Part shown: piece after piece, positions 1-10,075 of the stretch | Layout: each line of letters opens with the position of its first letter | Position numbering within the stretch: position 1 is the first letter of the stretch | DNA from: Aquirufa nivalisilvae | GTDB lineage: Bacteria > Bacteroidota > Bacteroidia > Cytophagales > Spirosomataceae | DNA length: 64,000 bases | Direction of reading: 5' to 3' | Assembly: GCF_004307455.1 (NCBI RefSeq) | Contig: NZ_SEWX01000005.1 | Location: forward strand, 310,001-374,000 | The notes under the pieces: model-generated | Databases searched by the model: none | What the model was told of the DNA's origin: nothing | The model's input: only the letters and a program-made list of their open reading frames with translations | Made by a program: the position numbers and the translations under genes

Positions 1-1
1 C

Positions 2-3000
2 GAGAAGTTGAATTTGAATACCAATTTTGATACGAAAGCTAGTTTCAACTTTCAAAACCAATTAAAACTAAACTGGAAAACCCAGGAAGAAGATATTTTA
101 CAAAATATTGAATTAGGAAATACTTCTTGGACACTGAATTCGCAATTGATACCTGGTGTCCAAAATTTATTTGGTTTAAAGACCTTAATGAGGTTTGGAA
201 ATTTAGATGTGACAGTTGTTGCAGCCCAGCAACGTTCCAAACAAGATTGTATTACCTTAAAAGGTGGAGCACAAGGTAAATCATTTGAAATACGAGCGGA
301 TCAATATGACGAAAATCGACATTTTTTCTTGTCGAGCTATTTTAGAAATCAGTACGAACAGGCATTGAAGAATGTGCCCATGCTTTCCTCCGGTATTACC
401 ATTACCCGTGTTGAAGTGTATGTTACCAATAGAACGCAGAGTACAGAGACACTACGTAACCTTATTTCTCTCTCAGATTTAGGGGAATCGGCTCCATATA
501 GTGCGAATAACCCTACCTTAAGCCCTATCATTCCCAACCAACCCGTAGATAATAAAAACAATGGGCTCTATGATAAATTGGTGAATGATTCTGAAATAAG
601 GAAATCAGATCAAGCTTCTTACCGTTTGGAATCTACCTATAATTTACAAAGAGGTACGGATTTTGATATGTTAAAAGGCGCCAAGCGATTAAATGAACGA
701 GAATTTAAGTTTCATCCTACTTTAGGTTATTTATCATTGGTTTCTCCTTTGAGAAATGATGAAGTTTTGGCAGTTGCCTATGAGTATACCTTGAATGGTA
801 GAAAGTATAAAGTGGGTGAGTTAACCGAAGATTATCAGGCAAGAAGAGATGACGAAGTATTGGTATTAAAGATGCTTAAATCTTCTACTATCCGTAATAA
901 TTTGTACCATCCAATGTGGGATTTAATGATGAAGAATATTTATTCATTGAATACCAATGGTTTAGCTAAGCAAAATTTCCAATTACGGATTGTTTATAAA
1001 GATGATGCGACGGGTATTGATAATTCCAATTTGATTGAAGGAGAGAAATTGAAAGACATCCCTTTAGTGAAGGTATTGGGCTTGGATAAATTAAATTTTG
1101 CAGGTGACCCTCAACCTGATGGTAACTTTGACTTTGTAGAAGACTTGACCATAGATGCAAAAAATGGAAGGATAATTTTCCCAGTATTAGAGCCTTTTGG
1201 AAGAGATCTAAAATCTCATTTTGGTCCTTCGGAGACTAATTTGGTTAATAAATATGTCTTTGATGAATTATACCGTAAAACGCAATCTGATGCTTTACAG
1301 TTAGCAGGTAAAAATAAATTTTTCTTGAAAGGATCTTTCCAATCGGGTATGGGCAGTGATATCATGTTGCCTTTTGGTGTGGAAGCTAAATCGGTGACTG
1401 TTTCAGCAGGTGGACAATTGTTGACTTCTGGTACAGATTTTATTGTGGAGGGAATGTCTGGGAGGGTTAAAATAATCAATGAGAGTATTTTTTCTTCTGG
1501 ACGAGAATTAAAGATTTGTTATGAGAAACCTGATTTATTTTCCAATCAAGTTCGAACATTATTGGGAACTCGTTTGGATTATAACTTAGGTGCGGATTTT
1601 CACTTGGGAGCTACGTTCCAAAATATGAGTGAAAGCCCTCCTGCATTTTTTCGTCGAGTTGCCATCGGAAATGAACCTGTAAATAATACCCTGATAGGTT
1701 TTGATGCTAGTTTATTTCGTAAATCGATGGCCCTTACCCGTGCTTTAGATGCTTTACCGATTGTATCTACTAAAGAAGCATCGGTCATTGATTTTCAAGG
1801 AGAAGTGGCCAAATTAATTCCCAATGTGAATGATCGCGTTCAAGGAAATGCTTTTATTGATGATTTTGAAGCGGCTCGGGTAGTTTATAATTTTTCTTCT
1901 CAACCAACCCTCTGGAAGCCAGCCTCAACACCAAAGGAATTTATCCTAGGCAATCCTAGAGACTTAAGCTCTAATTTCAAACGAGCTAAAATTTCTGCTT
2001 ATAACGTTGATGCAAGTATTTATGGACAAGGAGGTTTTGGCTTAGATATACCAGGTATTGATCCCAATAAGGTGAATGCATATGCCTATGAGCGAGTAGT
2101 TACTCCCAAGGGATTATTCCCCAATAAAGATTTTGCAAATAATATCACCAATTTACCATTAGGCGTATTAGACGTTGCCTATTTTCCACAAGAAAGAGGT
2201 ATTTATAATTTCAATACGAATTTGACTAACAAAGGTTTATTAGCAGGTGATCCTAAAAACAATTTTGGAGCCATCACACGTGCTATTAATTCGGATACGG
2301 ATTTTGATAATGCGAATGTTGAACAAATTGAATTTTGGTTAATGAATCCATTTGTGGCAGGGGAGCAAGGAAAAGTGCGTGATGGTATTTTGAATAAAAA
2401 TAATGAAACAGGAGGTAAGTTAGTATTTCACTTAGGGGACATTTCAGAGGACTTTATTCCTGATGGTTTTTCCAACTTTGAAAATGGTATTCCAGCTGGA
2501 GAGAAAATAACTTCGGGACCATCTCAAAATGTAGAGGTTACTCCTTGGGGAATAGCTCCGAAAAGACAATTTGTAATCAATGCCTTTGATAATCAAGCAG
2601 GTAGGTCGACCCAAGATGTTGGATTGGATGGCTTGTCCAATCAAATTTCAGAAGGTACCAGTGTTTCGGAAGAAACATATTTTAAAGAATATTTGAATCA
2701 AATACGGACGAAAGTTACCGATCAAACAGCTCTCACTAAATTAGTAAAAGACCCTGCTGGAGACGACTTTGAATATTATTTGAATGAAAAGTTCAATGGT
2801 ACTGAAAGTTTGATTGAGCGATATAAGAACTTTATGGGTCTTGAGAATAATTCACCTACGACTGCCAACCCAAGTAATACCAATTTTACGGAGGCTAACA
2901 GTATGGTTCCTGACCGGGAGGATTTAAATACTGATAATACTGTCAACGAAGTAGAATCTTATTTCAAATATGAAATTGATTTGAAGCCTGGTCAATTGGA

Positions 3001-6000
3001 AGTAGGTAAAGGATATATTGTGGATCGGGTTACTGAAAACGGGGTAGATTGGTATTTATTTAGGATACCGATTAAGGACAAGCCAACCTCAGTAGGAGGG
3101 ATGAATAGTTTTAAATCCATTCGCTTTTTCCGAATGTTATTGACTCAATTCCAAGAGCCTGTAGTATTACGTTTTGCTCAATTACAATTGTCGGGTTATT
3201 CATATCGTAAGTTTTTGGGTGATTTAGATAAGAAAAATGGAGTGGATATTCCAGAGCCATATGATGCCAAATTCAAAGTGTCATCGGTCAATATTGAAGA
3301 AAATGGTCCAGCCTCCAAGGGTACGAATACCATACCTTATGTAGTTCCTCCAGGATTTGTTCGAGATCAAGACATTACAACCATCAATAATGCTCGATTA
3401 AATGAGCAATCTATGAGCTTATGTGTAGATAATCTACGTCCAGGTGATGCCCGTGCTGTATTTAAAAATACCAATTTTGATTTCATCAATTACAAACGTC
3501 TTCGCATGTTTGTTTCCATGCAAAGTCAAGATCAGATTAATGGAAAAGTGGCTGCATTTATCCGAATCGGTACAGATTTGACAGATAACTACTATGAAGT
3601 TCAATCGACGGGCTTAACTCAAACTCAAAAAGGACAAAGTTTGGATTTGGAAATTTGGCCGATGGAAAATGAGTTTGATATTGAATTTGACTTACTTAAG
3701 CGAGCCAAAATGGAGCGCGATAAGCAAGGAAAATCCTTGAATGAACGCTTTTCTATTTTGATGACAAGTTCATCTGGTAAGCAATATAAAGTGACTGTGA
3801 TGGGGCGTCCAGATCAAAGTGCCAGTATGACCATGATAATTGGTATGCGAAATATCAGTACAGATGGGCCAAAGAGTTTTTGCATCTGGGTGAATGAATT
3901 GCGCGCATCGGATTTTGATCAGACTTCTGGAGAGGCTGCTGTTGGTAAATTGGGCTTGAAATTAGCGGATTTAGGTACAATCATGATGAATGGTAGTTTC
4001 AAGAATTATGGTTTTGGAGGGGTACAATCCAAAATTTCCGATCGCTCTCGAGAAAATTATGTAGAATATGGAATTACGGCAAATTTAAATTTAGAGAAGT
4101 TTTTGCCAGCAAGTTGGGGATTCCGTATTCCGTTTTTTATCACCTATGATATACGAAATATTTCTCCACAGTTTGATCCATTAGATCCTGATATATTCTT
4201 GTCTAATTCTTTAGAAACTAAAGGAGCGGGTTATGCAAAATTGGTGGAAGATAATACAGAACGAAGAGGTTTTAACTTTACCAATGTACGTAAAGTCAAG
4301 AGCAATTTGTCTAAGCGAGCTTATTTGTGGGATTTTTCAAATTTCACATTCTCTTATGCTTATTCTGAAATGCTGCGCTCAAGCACGATGATTCATGCTT
4401 ATCAACAGTATAGTCAAAGAGGAAGTATATTGTATTCATTTACGACCAATAGTTCTTTTTGGGAACCATTTAATAAATGGAATACGAGTTCTTCTTGGTT
4501 GGAGATTATCAAAGATTTTAATTTCAATTGGAAACCGAGCTCCTTTACTGTAAGAGCAGAGATGGATCGTAGCTTCGTTAAAACTCAATTGAGAAATCAA
4601 GATTTAAATATTGTTGGAGTAGCACCTCAATTTGAAAAGTATTGGTTCTTTAATCGTCAGTATGCCTTAAATTGGAATTTAACAAAAAGTGTCATTTTCA
4701 ATTATAACACGATGGTGAATGCCATCATTGATGAGCCTTTTGGAGATATTGATACACAAGCCAAGAAAGATTCGGTGATGAATAATATCAAATCTTTTGG
4801 ACGAGCTAAGAACTTCGATCAGCAAGCAGGAATCGTTTGGCGTTTACCATTACAAAAACTTCCATTAACAGATTGGATGAATGCTGATTATACCCACCGA
4901 ATAGGATATAATTATTATGCCAATTCATTTAATATACGAGATTCTCTAGATTTGCCTTTTGGAAATATCATTAAAAATACGAGAGAAAGAGCCATTAGTG
5001 GAAAGGTGGATTTTGTCTCGCTTTATAATCGGATAAGAGCGTTGAGATGGGCTAATACTCCTGCGGCAATTGGTAAAAATGTAGCAAGAAACCCTGGTGA
5101 TGAAGAGGAGATAGCTATTCCAAGTAAATCATTGTTAAAAACGTTTGCTCGATTGTTTTTAACACTTCGAGGAATTCAAGTTAATTATTCTGTCATTGAA
5201 TCAACTACCTTGCCAGGTTTCTTACAACAGCCAGGTTTATTAGGTATGAATGGTAATACTTCTGCTCCAGGACTAGATTTTGTTACTGGTGGGCAAGATG
5301 ATGGAATTCGATTTAAAGCGGCACAGGAAGGTTGGTTGACAAAGAGTACCGTTCAAAATGTACCATTTACTCAATTAAGGAATACGAAATTCAGTTATAT
5401 CACCCAATTGGAGCCTAACAAAGATTTACGAATTCAGTTAGAAGGAAATTACAATCGAGGAGATAATTACCAAGAGTTTTTTAGGCCAACCAGCGTAGGA
5501 GGGAAGTTTGTGAGTCAGAATCCCTTGCGTTCTGGAAATTATTCCATGTCTTTCTTATCCTTTTTGACAGCCTTTAAAGATCCTCAATTGGTTTTTGATG
5601 AATTTAGATCTAACCGAGATGTGTTATTAGCTCGATTGAATAGGGCTAAGGCAGCAGATGGGAGTTATAATATCAATTCACAAGATGTATTAATTCCATC
5701 GTTTTTTGCAGCTTATTCAGGTGTGTCTGCTCAAACCGTTAAATATTCTCCATTTTATGATATTCCTCTACCTAACTGGAAAGTGGATTATAATGGAATT
5801 AATTTAATGCCTTGGATGAAAAAGAAATTCAGTTCATTTACCATTACTCACATGTATTCAAGTACCTATAATGTAGGTAATTTCATTTCTTCTTTAGAAT
5901 ATGGTCAGTTTGAGAATGATTATTTGAACCTCACTTTAAATAGTTTATTGTATCCATTATCTTCTCGTTTTGATGCTAAAACGGGTACTTTAATTCCTGT

Positions 6001-6496
6001 TTATGTGATGAGTACCATATCATTCTCTGAGAGATTTTCTCCATTGATTGGTTTTAATGCCATTACTAAAAGTCGTGTATCCTTGCGTTTAGAATATAAT
6101 CAAGATCGTAATGTGGGATTGAATTTATCTAATTCACAAGTAGCAGAACTGTCAAATAAAGACTTTACGGTGTCTGTAGGATTTACTCGTGCCAATATGT
6201 TGATACCATTTAAGATCAATGGAGCATTTGTTCGATTGCCCAATGATTTGAGGTTTAATATGAATTTAACTATTCGTGATACGAGAACATTGCAAAGAAA
6301 ATTGGATGCTGAGACCATCGTAACACAGGGATTTATCAATTTCCAATTTAGACCTCAGATTACTTATTCGATTAATAATAAATTATCTGTTACGGCTTAT
6401 TTTGATAAGATGATGAATAATCCATTGGTTTCTAATTCATTCTATCGTTCTACTGTGGCAGGTGGATTCCAGATTCGATATAGTTTATCGGATTAG
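2..6496 (+). CDS. sprA: T9SS translocon / gliding protein SprA (5' end outside window)
   Basis: C-terminal part, about 2160 codons, of SprA (Sov), the giant outer-membrane beta-barrel that is the protein-conducting channel of the type IX secretion system and is needed for gliding in motile Bacteroidota. The frame is open to the left edge, so the start and signal peptide lie outside; the in-frame TTG at position 8 is not a credible start. The visible sequence is long, aromatic-rich and strand-like with Asn/Asp-rich loops. It closes with a terminal barrel strand ending in RYSLSD. Family members are roughly 2300-2500 residues, so most of the gene is present. A second T9SS gene, the plug protein, lies at 37122-38357. 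gcvH follows after 74 bp and has its own promoter. Confidence 0.95.
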   Translation, partial: EKLNLNTNFDTKASFNFQNQLKLNWKTQEEDILQNIELGNTSWTLNSQLIPGVQNLFGLKTLMRFGNLDVTVVAAQQRSKQDCITLKGGAQGKSFEIRADQYDENRHFFLSSYFRNQYEQALKNVPMLSSGITITRVEVYVTNRTQSTETLRNLISLSDLGESAPYSANNPTLSPIIPNQPVDNKNNGLYDKLVNDSEIRKSDQASYRLESTYNLQRGTDFDMLKGAKRLNEREFKFHPTLGYLSLVSPLRNDEVLAVAYEYTLNGRKYKVGELTEDYQARRDDEVLVLKMLKSSTIRNNLYHPMWDLMMKNIYSLNTNGLAKQNFQLRIVYKDDATGIDNSNLIEGEKLKDIPLVKVLGLDKLNFAGDPQPDGNFDFVEDLTIDAKNGRIIFPVLEPFGRDLKSHFGPSETNLVNKYVFDELYRKTQSDALQLAGKNKFFLKGSFQSGMGSDIMLPFGVEAKSVTVSAGGQLLTSGTDFIVEGMSGRVKIINESIFSSGRELKICYEKPDLFSNQVRTLLGTRLDYNLGADFHLGATFQNMSESPPAFFRRVAIGNEPVNNTLIGFDASLFRKSMALTRALDALPIVSTKEASVIDFQGEVAKLIPNVNDRVQGNAFIDDFEAARVVYNFSSQPTLWKPASTPKEFILGNPRDLSSNFKRAKISAYNVDASIYGQGGFGLDIPGIDPNKVNAYAYERVVTPKGLFPNKDFANNITNLPLGVLDVAYFPQERGIYNFNTNLTNKGLLAGDPKNNFGAITRAINSDTDFDNANVEQIEFWLMNPFVAGEQGKVRDGILNKNNETGGKLVFHLGDISEDFIPDGFSNFENGIPAGEKITSGPSQNVEVTPWGIAPKRQFVINAFDNQAGRSTQDVGLDGLSNQISEGTSVSEETYFKEYLNQIRTKVTDQTALTKLVKDPAGDDFEYYLNEKFNGTESLIERYKNFMGLENNSPTTANPSNTNFTEANSMVPDREDLNTDNTVNEVESYFKYEIDLKPGQLEVGKGYIVDRVTENGVDWYLFRIPIKDKPTSVGGMNSFKSIRFFRMLLTQFQEPVVLRFAQLQLSGYSYRKFLGDLDKKNGVDIPEPYDAKFKVSSVNIEENGPASKGTNTIPYVVPPGFVRDQDITTINNARLNEQSMSLCVDNLRPGDARAVFKNTNFDFINYKRLRMFVSMQSQDQINGKVAAFIRIGTDLTDNYYEVQSTGLTQTQKGQSLDLEIWPMENEFDIEFDLLKRAKMERDKQGKSLNERFSILMTSSSGKQYKVTVMGRPDQSASMTMIIGMRNISTDGPKSFCIWVNELRASDFDQTSGEAAVGKLGLKLADLGTIMMNGSFKNYGFGGVQSKISDRSRENYVEYGITANLNLEKFLPASWGFRIPFFITYDIRNISPQFDPLDPDIFLSNSLETKGAGYAKLVEDNTERRGFNFTNVRKVKSNLSKRAYLWDFSNFTFSYAYSEMLRSSTMIHAYQQYSQRGSILYSFTTNSSFWEPFNKWNTSSSWLEIIKDFNFNWKPSSFTVRAEMDRSFVKTQLRNQDLNIVGVAPQFEKYWFFNRQYALNWNLTKSVIFNYNTMVNAIIDEPFGDIDTQAKKDSVMNNIKSFGRAKNFDQQAGIVWRLPLQKLPLTDWMNADYTHRIGYNYYANSFNIRDSLDLPFGNIIKNTRERAISGKVDFVSLYNRIRALRWANTPAAIGKNVARNPGDEEEIAIPSKSLLKTFARLFLTLRGIQVNYSVIESTTLPGFLQQPGLLGMNGNTSAPGLDFVTGGQDDGIRFKAAQEGWLTKSTVQNVPFTQLRNTKFSYITQLEPNKDLRIQLEGNYNRGDNYQEFFRPTSVGGKFVSQNPLRSGNYSMSFLSFLTAFKDPQLVFDEFRSNRDVLLARLNRAKAADGSYNINSQDVLIPSFFAAYSGVSAQTVKYSPFYDIPLPNWKVDYNGINLMPWMKKKFSSFTITHMYSSTYNVGNFISSLEYGQFENDYLNLTLNSLLYPLSSRFDAKTGTLIPVYVMSTISFSERFSPLIGFNAITKSRVSLRLEYNQDRNVGLNLSNSQVAELSNKDFTVSVGFTRANMLIPFKINGAFVRLPNDLRFNMNLTIRDTRTLQRKLDAETIVTQGFINFQFRPQITYSINNKLSVTAYFDKMMNNPLVSNSFYRSTVAGGFQIRYSLSD

Positions 6497-6516
6497 CTAA
6501 ATGGATGAAAATTCGA

Positions 6517-6548
6517 TTTGCAAAAAATGAGAACTTTATTGACCTTTG
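6517..6548 (+). promoter_or_regulatory. Bacteroidota-type promoter of gcvH
   Basis: TTTG at 6517-6520 and GACCTTTG at 6541-6548, separated by 20 bp, match the Bacteroidota sigma pattern TTTG-N19/20-TAnnTTTG with one mismatch in the -7 box. The gcvH ATG lies 22 bp downstream. It separates gcvH from sprA, which ends at 6496. Confidence 0.55.
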
Positions 6549-6570
6549 CGTAACAAATTAAACTAAAGAC

Positions 6571-6951
6571 ATGAATTTTCCAGAACAATTAAAATATACC
6601 CAAGAACACGAGTGGATTCGTTTAGAAGGAGATGTAGCAGTAGTAGGAATTACAGATTTTGCGCAAAGTGAATTGGGAGATATTGTTTTTGTTGAAGTGG
6701 AAACAGTGGGTAAGAGTATTGCTAAAGATGCTGTTTTTGGAACGGTGGAAGCTGTTAAAACGGTATCAGATTTGTTTTTACCTGTTGCGGGTGAAGTGAT
6801 CGAATTTAATACAGCCTTAAATAATAGTCCGGAATTAATCAATTCTGACCCTTTTGGTGAAGGATGGATTGTCAAAATAAAACCAAGTAATGTAGGTGAT
6901 TTATCCGAATTAATGGATGTGGCCACCTATAAATCTTTTGTAGCACATTGA
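6571..6951 (+). CDS. gcvH: Glycine cleavage system H protein
   Basis: 126-residue lipoyl carrier of the glycine cleavage complex. It shuttles the aminomethyl group from the P protein to the T and L proteins in the cytoplasm. Length and sequence fit the family: YTQEHEWIR near the start, the [12 protein letters not shown] segment, and the lipoylation motif VEAVKTVSD, which places the modified lysine at residue 63. None of the partner genes (gcvP, gcvT, lpd) is nearby, so this is a stand-alone unit. It has a promoter at 6517-6548 and a strong intrinsic terminator directly after the stop. The ATG at 6571 is the natural start. Confidence 0.96.
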   Translation: MNFPEQLKYTQEHEWIRLEGDVAVVGITDFAQSELGDIVFVEVETVGKSIAKDAVFGTVEAVKTVSDLFLPVAGEVIEFNTALNNSPELINSDPFGEGWIVKIKPSNVGDLSELMDVATYKSFVAH

Positions 6952-6955
6952 TTTT

Positions 6956-6983
6956 AAAACCCTGATTTTCAGGGTTTTTTTTT
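6956..6983 (+). terminator. Intrinsic terminator after gcvH
   Basis: An 8-bp stem (AACCCTGA at 6958-6965 with TCAGGGTT at 6969-6976, loop of 3) followed by a run of T to about 6983. The T tract ends only 11 bp before the ATG of the next gene (6995), so the hairpin sits in that gene's leader. Confidence 0.85.
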
Positions 6984-6994
6984 ATACCAAAGCC

Positions 6995-8278
6995 ATGCGC
7001 ATTTTATTTAAATCCGTTTTAATTTTAGATAGTACTTCGTCGTATTTTCAACAAAAAGTTGACTTATTGGCTGAAAATGGTATTTGGAAGGAAATTGCTA
7101 GTTCCATTTCAAGTTCTGCAGATACGATTGTTGATTGCGAAAACCTAAGCTGGTATCCTTCTGTTGTTGATTTACGAGTTCATCATACATTACCTGGAGG
7201 TGAATTCAAGGAAGATTGGAATTCCTTACAAGCAGCGGCTTTACGTGGAGGTGTATTAGATTTGGCTCTTTTACCGACAGGAAATCCTGTACCTCAGCAA
7301 TCGGAAGCTATTAAGTTCATCAGGAATCAATCTCAAGGAGTAAATTATTATCCTATTGCTCCATTAACTATCGATAATAAAGGAGAAAATTTCACTGACT
7401 TATACGATTTACAGCTGGCAGGAGCACAGTGGTTTAGCCATGGTTCAGGTTCTTTACAGAATACTGATTTAATGGTCAAATGTTTGCAATACCTTCAGAC
7501 TTTACCGGTTACCATGGTGAGTAGACCTGACACGGAGGGTTTATCGATGTACGGTCAAATTCATGAAGGACTTCAAAGTACATTAATGGGTTTAAAAGGT
7601 ATTCCTGTTTTAACGGAAACTCTTTCCATAAAGCGCGATTTAGATTTGTTACGCTATGTTCAAAGTCATAGTTTTGGAAATGGGAGTGGGGGTTTTAAAC
7701 TTCATTTTTCTTGTTTGTCTAGTAAGGAATCTGTGGCATTAATTAGACAAGCGAAGCAAGAAGGATTATCTGTTTCTTCGGATGTAGCTATTCATCAATT
7801 GATATTTACAGAATCAGATTTAGCTGATTTTGATACCAATAAAAAGGTTAATCCTCCATTTAGAACACAAGAAGATCAAGATGCACTTTGGAATGGATTG
7901 AAAGATGGTACCATTGATGCCATTGTATCAGATCATCACCCTGTGGAAATAGAATTAAAAGAGATTGAGTTTGATCAAGCAAGCTTTGGTGTAGTTGGGT
8001 TAGAAACTTTATTATTGGCACTTTTGCAGGCTGCCAAACAAAGAAATATTTCATCAATTGATTCTTGGATTCATCACGGACCTGCAAAATTATTAGGAAT
8101 TGAAGCTTCCCAATTAGGGCTTGGACATATTTCTAAAGGAGTATTAGTTGAAAATAAGTCCATGGAGTTTCAGGAATCCATGATGCTTAGCAAATCTAAG
8201 AACTCAGTATTTTTGAATCATCGTTTTGATCACCAGATTGTAGGAGTCGTAAACGGTTCCATTTATACCTCATTTTAA
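6995..8278 (+). CDS. Dihydroorotase-like amidohydrolase, probably non-catalytic
   Basis: 427-residue amidohydrolase-fold protein related to dihydroorotase (pyrimidine synthesis). Family landmarks are KVNPPFRTQEDQDALW, GTIDAIVSDHHP and FGVVGLET. Key residues are missing. The N-terminal DxHxHxRxPG motif reads DLRVHHTLPG (residues 59-68), losing the first metal histidine and the substrate arginine. The position of the HAED histidine holds Ser (MVSRPD), a later histidine is Cys (LHFSC), and the PHHL motif is IHQL. The C-terminal Asp-His is kept. Inactive dihydroorotase homologues are known that only support aspartate transcarbamylase assembly, so a structural or divergent role is more likely than PyrC activity (inference). 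It is followed by two membrane genes with a 1-4 bp spacing, so it heads a tight operon. Confidence 0.85.
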   Translation: MRILFKSVLILDSTSSYFQQKVDLLAENGIWKEIASSISSSADTIVDCENLSWYPSVVDLRVHHTLPGGEFKEDWNSLQAAALRGGVLDLALLPTGNPVPQQSEAIKFIRNQSQGVNYYPIAPLTIDNKGENFTDLYDLQLAGAQWFSHGSGSLQNTDLMVKCLQYLQTLPVTMVSRPDTEGLSMYGQIHEGLQSTLMGLKGIPVLTETLSIKRDLDLLRYVQSHSFGNGSGGFKLHFSCLSSKESVALIRQAKQEGLSVSSDVAIHQLIFTESDLADFDTNKKVNPPFRTQEDQDALWNGLKDGTIDAIVSDHHPVEIELKEIEFDQASFGVVGLETLLLALLQAAKQRNISSIDSWIHHGPAKLLGIEASQLGLGHISKGVLVENKSMEFQESMMLSKSKNSVFLNHRFDHQIVGVVNGSIYTSF

Positions 8279-8279
8279 T

Positions 8280-8801
8280 ATGTTTTTAAACCTCAAACGC
8301 ATACCAGAATTGGTCATCGCAGCTTTATTGGTTTTAGGGTTAATTTTAGTTTATTGCTATGTTTTGTACCAAAATGGGACTATTCCGATTGGTGGGAAAA
8401 AGGCTCCAAGCTATGTAATTGTTTTGTTTTTTCAGTGGTTTTTGGTGCAAAGAGGTATGAAACGACGCGACACACAGTCGGTTCATTTTTTGCATTTATT
8501 TGTTTACCAATATGTTTTTGTCATTTTGGTAAGTATATTGACTTATAGTTTTTTTTATTGGTTTTATCAATCAAGTGAAGGTTTAAACATTTTAAATGAA
8601 TATATTCGATTGAGCTTAAGTGAATTGGCTCAATATCAAAAGGTTATCGTTCAGCAAGAAGGACAATCCTACTTTTTGGAATTGAAAAATAACATATCTC
8701 AAATTAATGCCTTCAGCATTGCGAAAGATGATTTTTTTCAAAAGTTAGCATTATCCTTTTTACCCAATCTACTTATATCATTATACTACAAACGTTCTTA
8801 A
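8280..8801 (+). CDS. DUF4199-like small membrane protein
   Basis: 173-residue hydrophobic protein with TM segments near residues 11-30, 42-56 and 70-95, then a soluble segment with charged and Gln residues and a final hydrophobic stretch near the C-terminus. The ATG follows the dihydroorotase-like stop with a single base between them. The layout and its position next to a clear DUF4199 gene suggest a divergent DUF4199 member, but I recognise no diagnostic motif. Function unknown. A shorter ORF inside it in another frame (8354-8548) is a shadow. Confidence 0.7.
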   Translation: MFLNLKRIPELVIAALLVLGLILVYCYVLYQNGTIPIGGKKAPSYVIVLFFQWFLVQRGMKRRDTQSVHFLHLFVYQYVFVILVSILTYSFFYWFYQSSEGLNILNEYIRLSLSELAQYQKVIVQQEGQSYFLELKNNISQINAFSIAKDDFFQKLALSFLPNLLISLYYKRS

Positions 8802-8805
8802 AACT

Positions 8806-9351
8806 ATGGAAAATCAATCCGATGCTACACCTTCATCATCCTTAATTGCCTTAAAATGGGGTTTGATTGGGGGGACATTAAGCTTTTTATTTACCTTATT
8901 AACCAAGTACACAGGATTAGAAGATCAATTTTCAGAGTCACTTGGCTGGATTACTTTTTTGGCTACTTTATTAATTGATACATCGATTTTATTCCTGACT
9001 TTAAAAGAATTTAGAGAGCAAAATGCTGGATATTTAGGTTATAGCCAGGGTTTAGGAGTTTCCACCTTACTAGGAGCAATTTGGGGATTAGCTTCGGGAG
9101 CGTATAATTACATTTATTTAAATTTCATCGATACCACTGTACTTCAAAAGCAATTGGATATAGCTCGTGAGAAGATGGAAGAGCAAGGATTGAGTGAAAG
9201 TCAAATTACAGAAGCAATGAAAGTTTCTTCCATGATGATGGGCCCAGGAGTTCAATTTGTATTGATTGTATTGATGTCTACTTTATTTATCTTTTTATTG
9301 GGATTAATTGTTTCTGCCATTTTAAAGAAGGAGAAACCATTTTTTGAATAA
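8806..9351 (+). CDS. DUF4199 family membrane protein
   Basis: 181-residue inner-membrane protein. TM segments lie near residues 15-33, 45-65, 78-100 and 147-170. A soluble amphipathic stretch containing KQLDIAREKMEEQGLSESQI sits between TM3 and TM4. This four-helix plan with a charged helix before the last TM is typical of DUF4199, a family common in Bacteroidota with no established biochemical role. It starts 4 bp after the previous membrane gene and runs up to gldF, so the four genes from 6995 to 10075 are probably co-transcribed. Confidence 0.85.
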   Translation: MENQSDATPSSSLIALKWGLIGGTLSFLFTLLTKYTGLEDQFSESLGWITFLATLLIDTSILFLTLKEFREQNAGYLGYSQGLGVSTLLGAIWGLASGAYNYIYLNFIDTTVLQKQLDIAREKMEEQGLSESQITEAMKVSSMMMGPGVQFVLIVLMSTLFIFLLGLIVSAILKKEKPFFE

Positions 9352-9355
9352 ATCT

Positions 9356-10075
9356 ATGTGGGCTATTGTTCAAAAGGAATACCAATCATTTTTTAGTTCA
9401 TTTATTGGTTTAGGGCTTATGTTAGCATTCTATTTGCTTACAGGCCTTTATACTTGGGTATTTGAAGGGAATGTCTTGGATTTTGGATTTGCTGAGTTAA
9501 GCGTTTTTTTTGAATTAGCCCCTTGGTTTTTCTTATTCTTTATTCCTGCATTAAGCATGCGCTTGTTTTCTGAGGAATATGCTTTGAAAACCTTTGATCT
9601 ACTTCGTTCTCTGCCAGTTTCAGATTGGGATATCCTGCTGGGGAAAGTGATAGGTACATTTGCAGTAGTATTGACATCACTAATTCCTACGCTCTTCTTT
9701 GTGTATTCTTTAGGAAGTTTAGGAAGTCCTCTAAATAATTACGATTCAACATTAATTCTAGGGGGCTACATTTCCCTAATTTTATTAGGTTTATCCTTTG
9801 TTTGTTTAAGTGCTTTTGCTTCGTCCTTAACGAATAAACAAGCCTTAGCCTTTGTGCTTGGTGTAGCATTTAACTTTATATGTTGGCAAGGTCCTCAAGA
9901 ACTGGCTTTAATTCCTTTATTTGCCAATTTCGATATTGATCTATATAGTTTGAATTTCCACTATCGGAATATCTCCAAGGGGGTATTAGGCTTAGCTGAT
10001 GTGGCTTATTTTGTGGGGTTCAATTTAGTAGTCATCGGGCTACTGTTGTTTCGATTGAAACGGAAATTTATTTAA
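9356..10075 (+). CDS. gldF: Gliding-motility ABC transporter permease GldF-like
   Basis: ABC-2 type permease of about 239 residues with six predicted TM segments. It resembles GldF, the membrane subunit of the GldAFG transporter needed for gliding in Flavobacterium. Recognisable stretches are the N-terminal KEYQSFF, the WVFEGNVLDFGFAEL segment, and APWFFLFFIPALSMRLFSEE. The ATG at 9356 is preferred over an upstream in-frame TTG at 9344 that would overlap the DUF4199 stop. GldF is normally followed by gldG. Here the next gene is a convergent ABC ATPase overlapping by 8 bp, and no gldG or gldA is in view. A general ABC-2 permease is the alternative reading. Confidence 0.8.
   Translation: MWAIVQKEYQSFFSSFIGLGLMLAFYLLTGLYTWVFEGNVLDFGFAELSVFFELAPWFFLFFIPALSMRLFSEEYALKTFDLLRSLPVSDWDILLGKVIGTFAVVLTSLIPTLFFVYSLGSLGSPLNNYDSTLILGGYISLILLGLSFVCLSAFASSLTNKQALAFVLGVAFNFICWQGPQELALIPLFANFDIDLYSLNFHYRNISKGVLGLADVAYFVGFNLVVIGLLLFRLKRKFI

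Noticed and set aside
8-10. TTG at position 8 as the start of sprA
   Set aside because: The frame is open to the edge, and SprA proteins are longer with an N-terminal signal not seen here.
6558-6926. 122-codon minus-strand ORF over gcvH
   Set aside because: Shadow of a well-conserved gene; low complexity Ser/Thr content and no own promoter.
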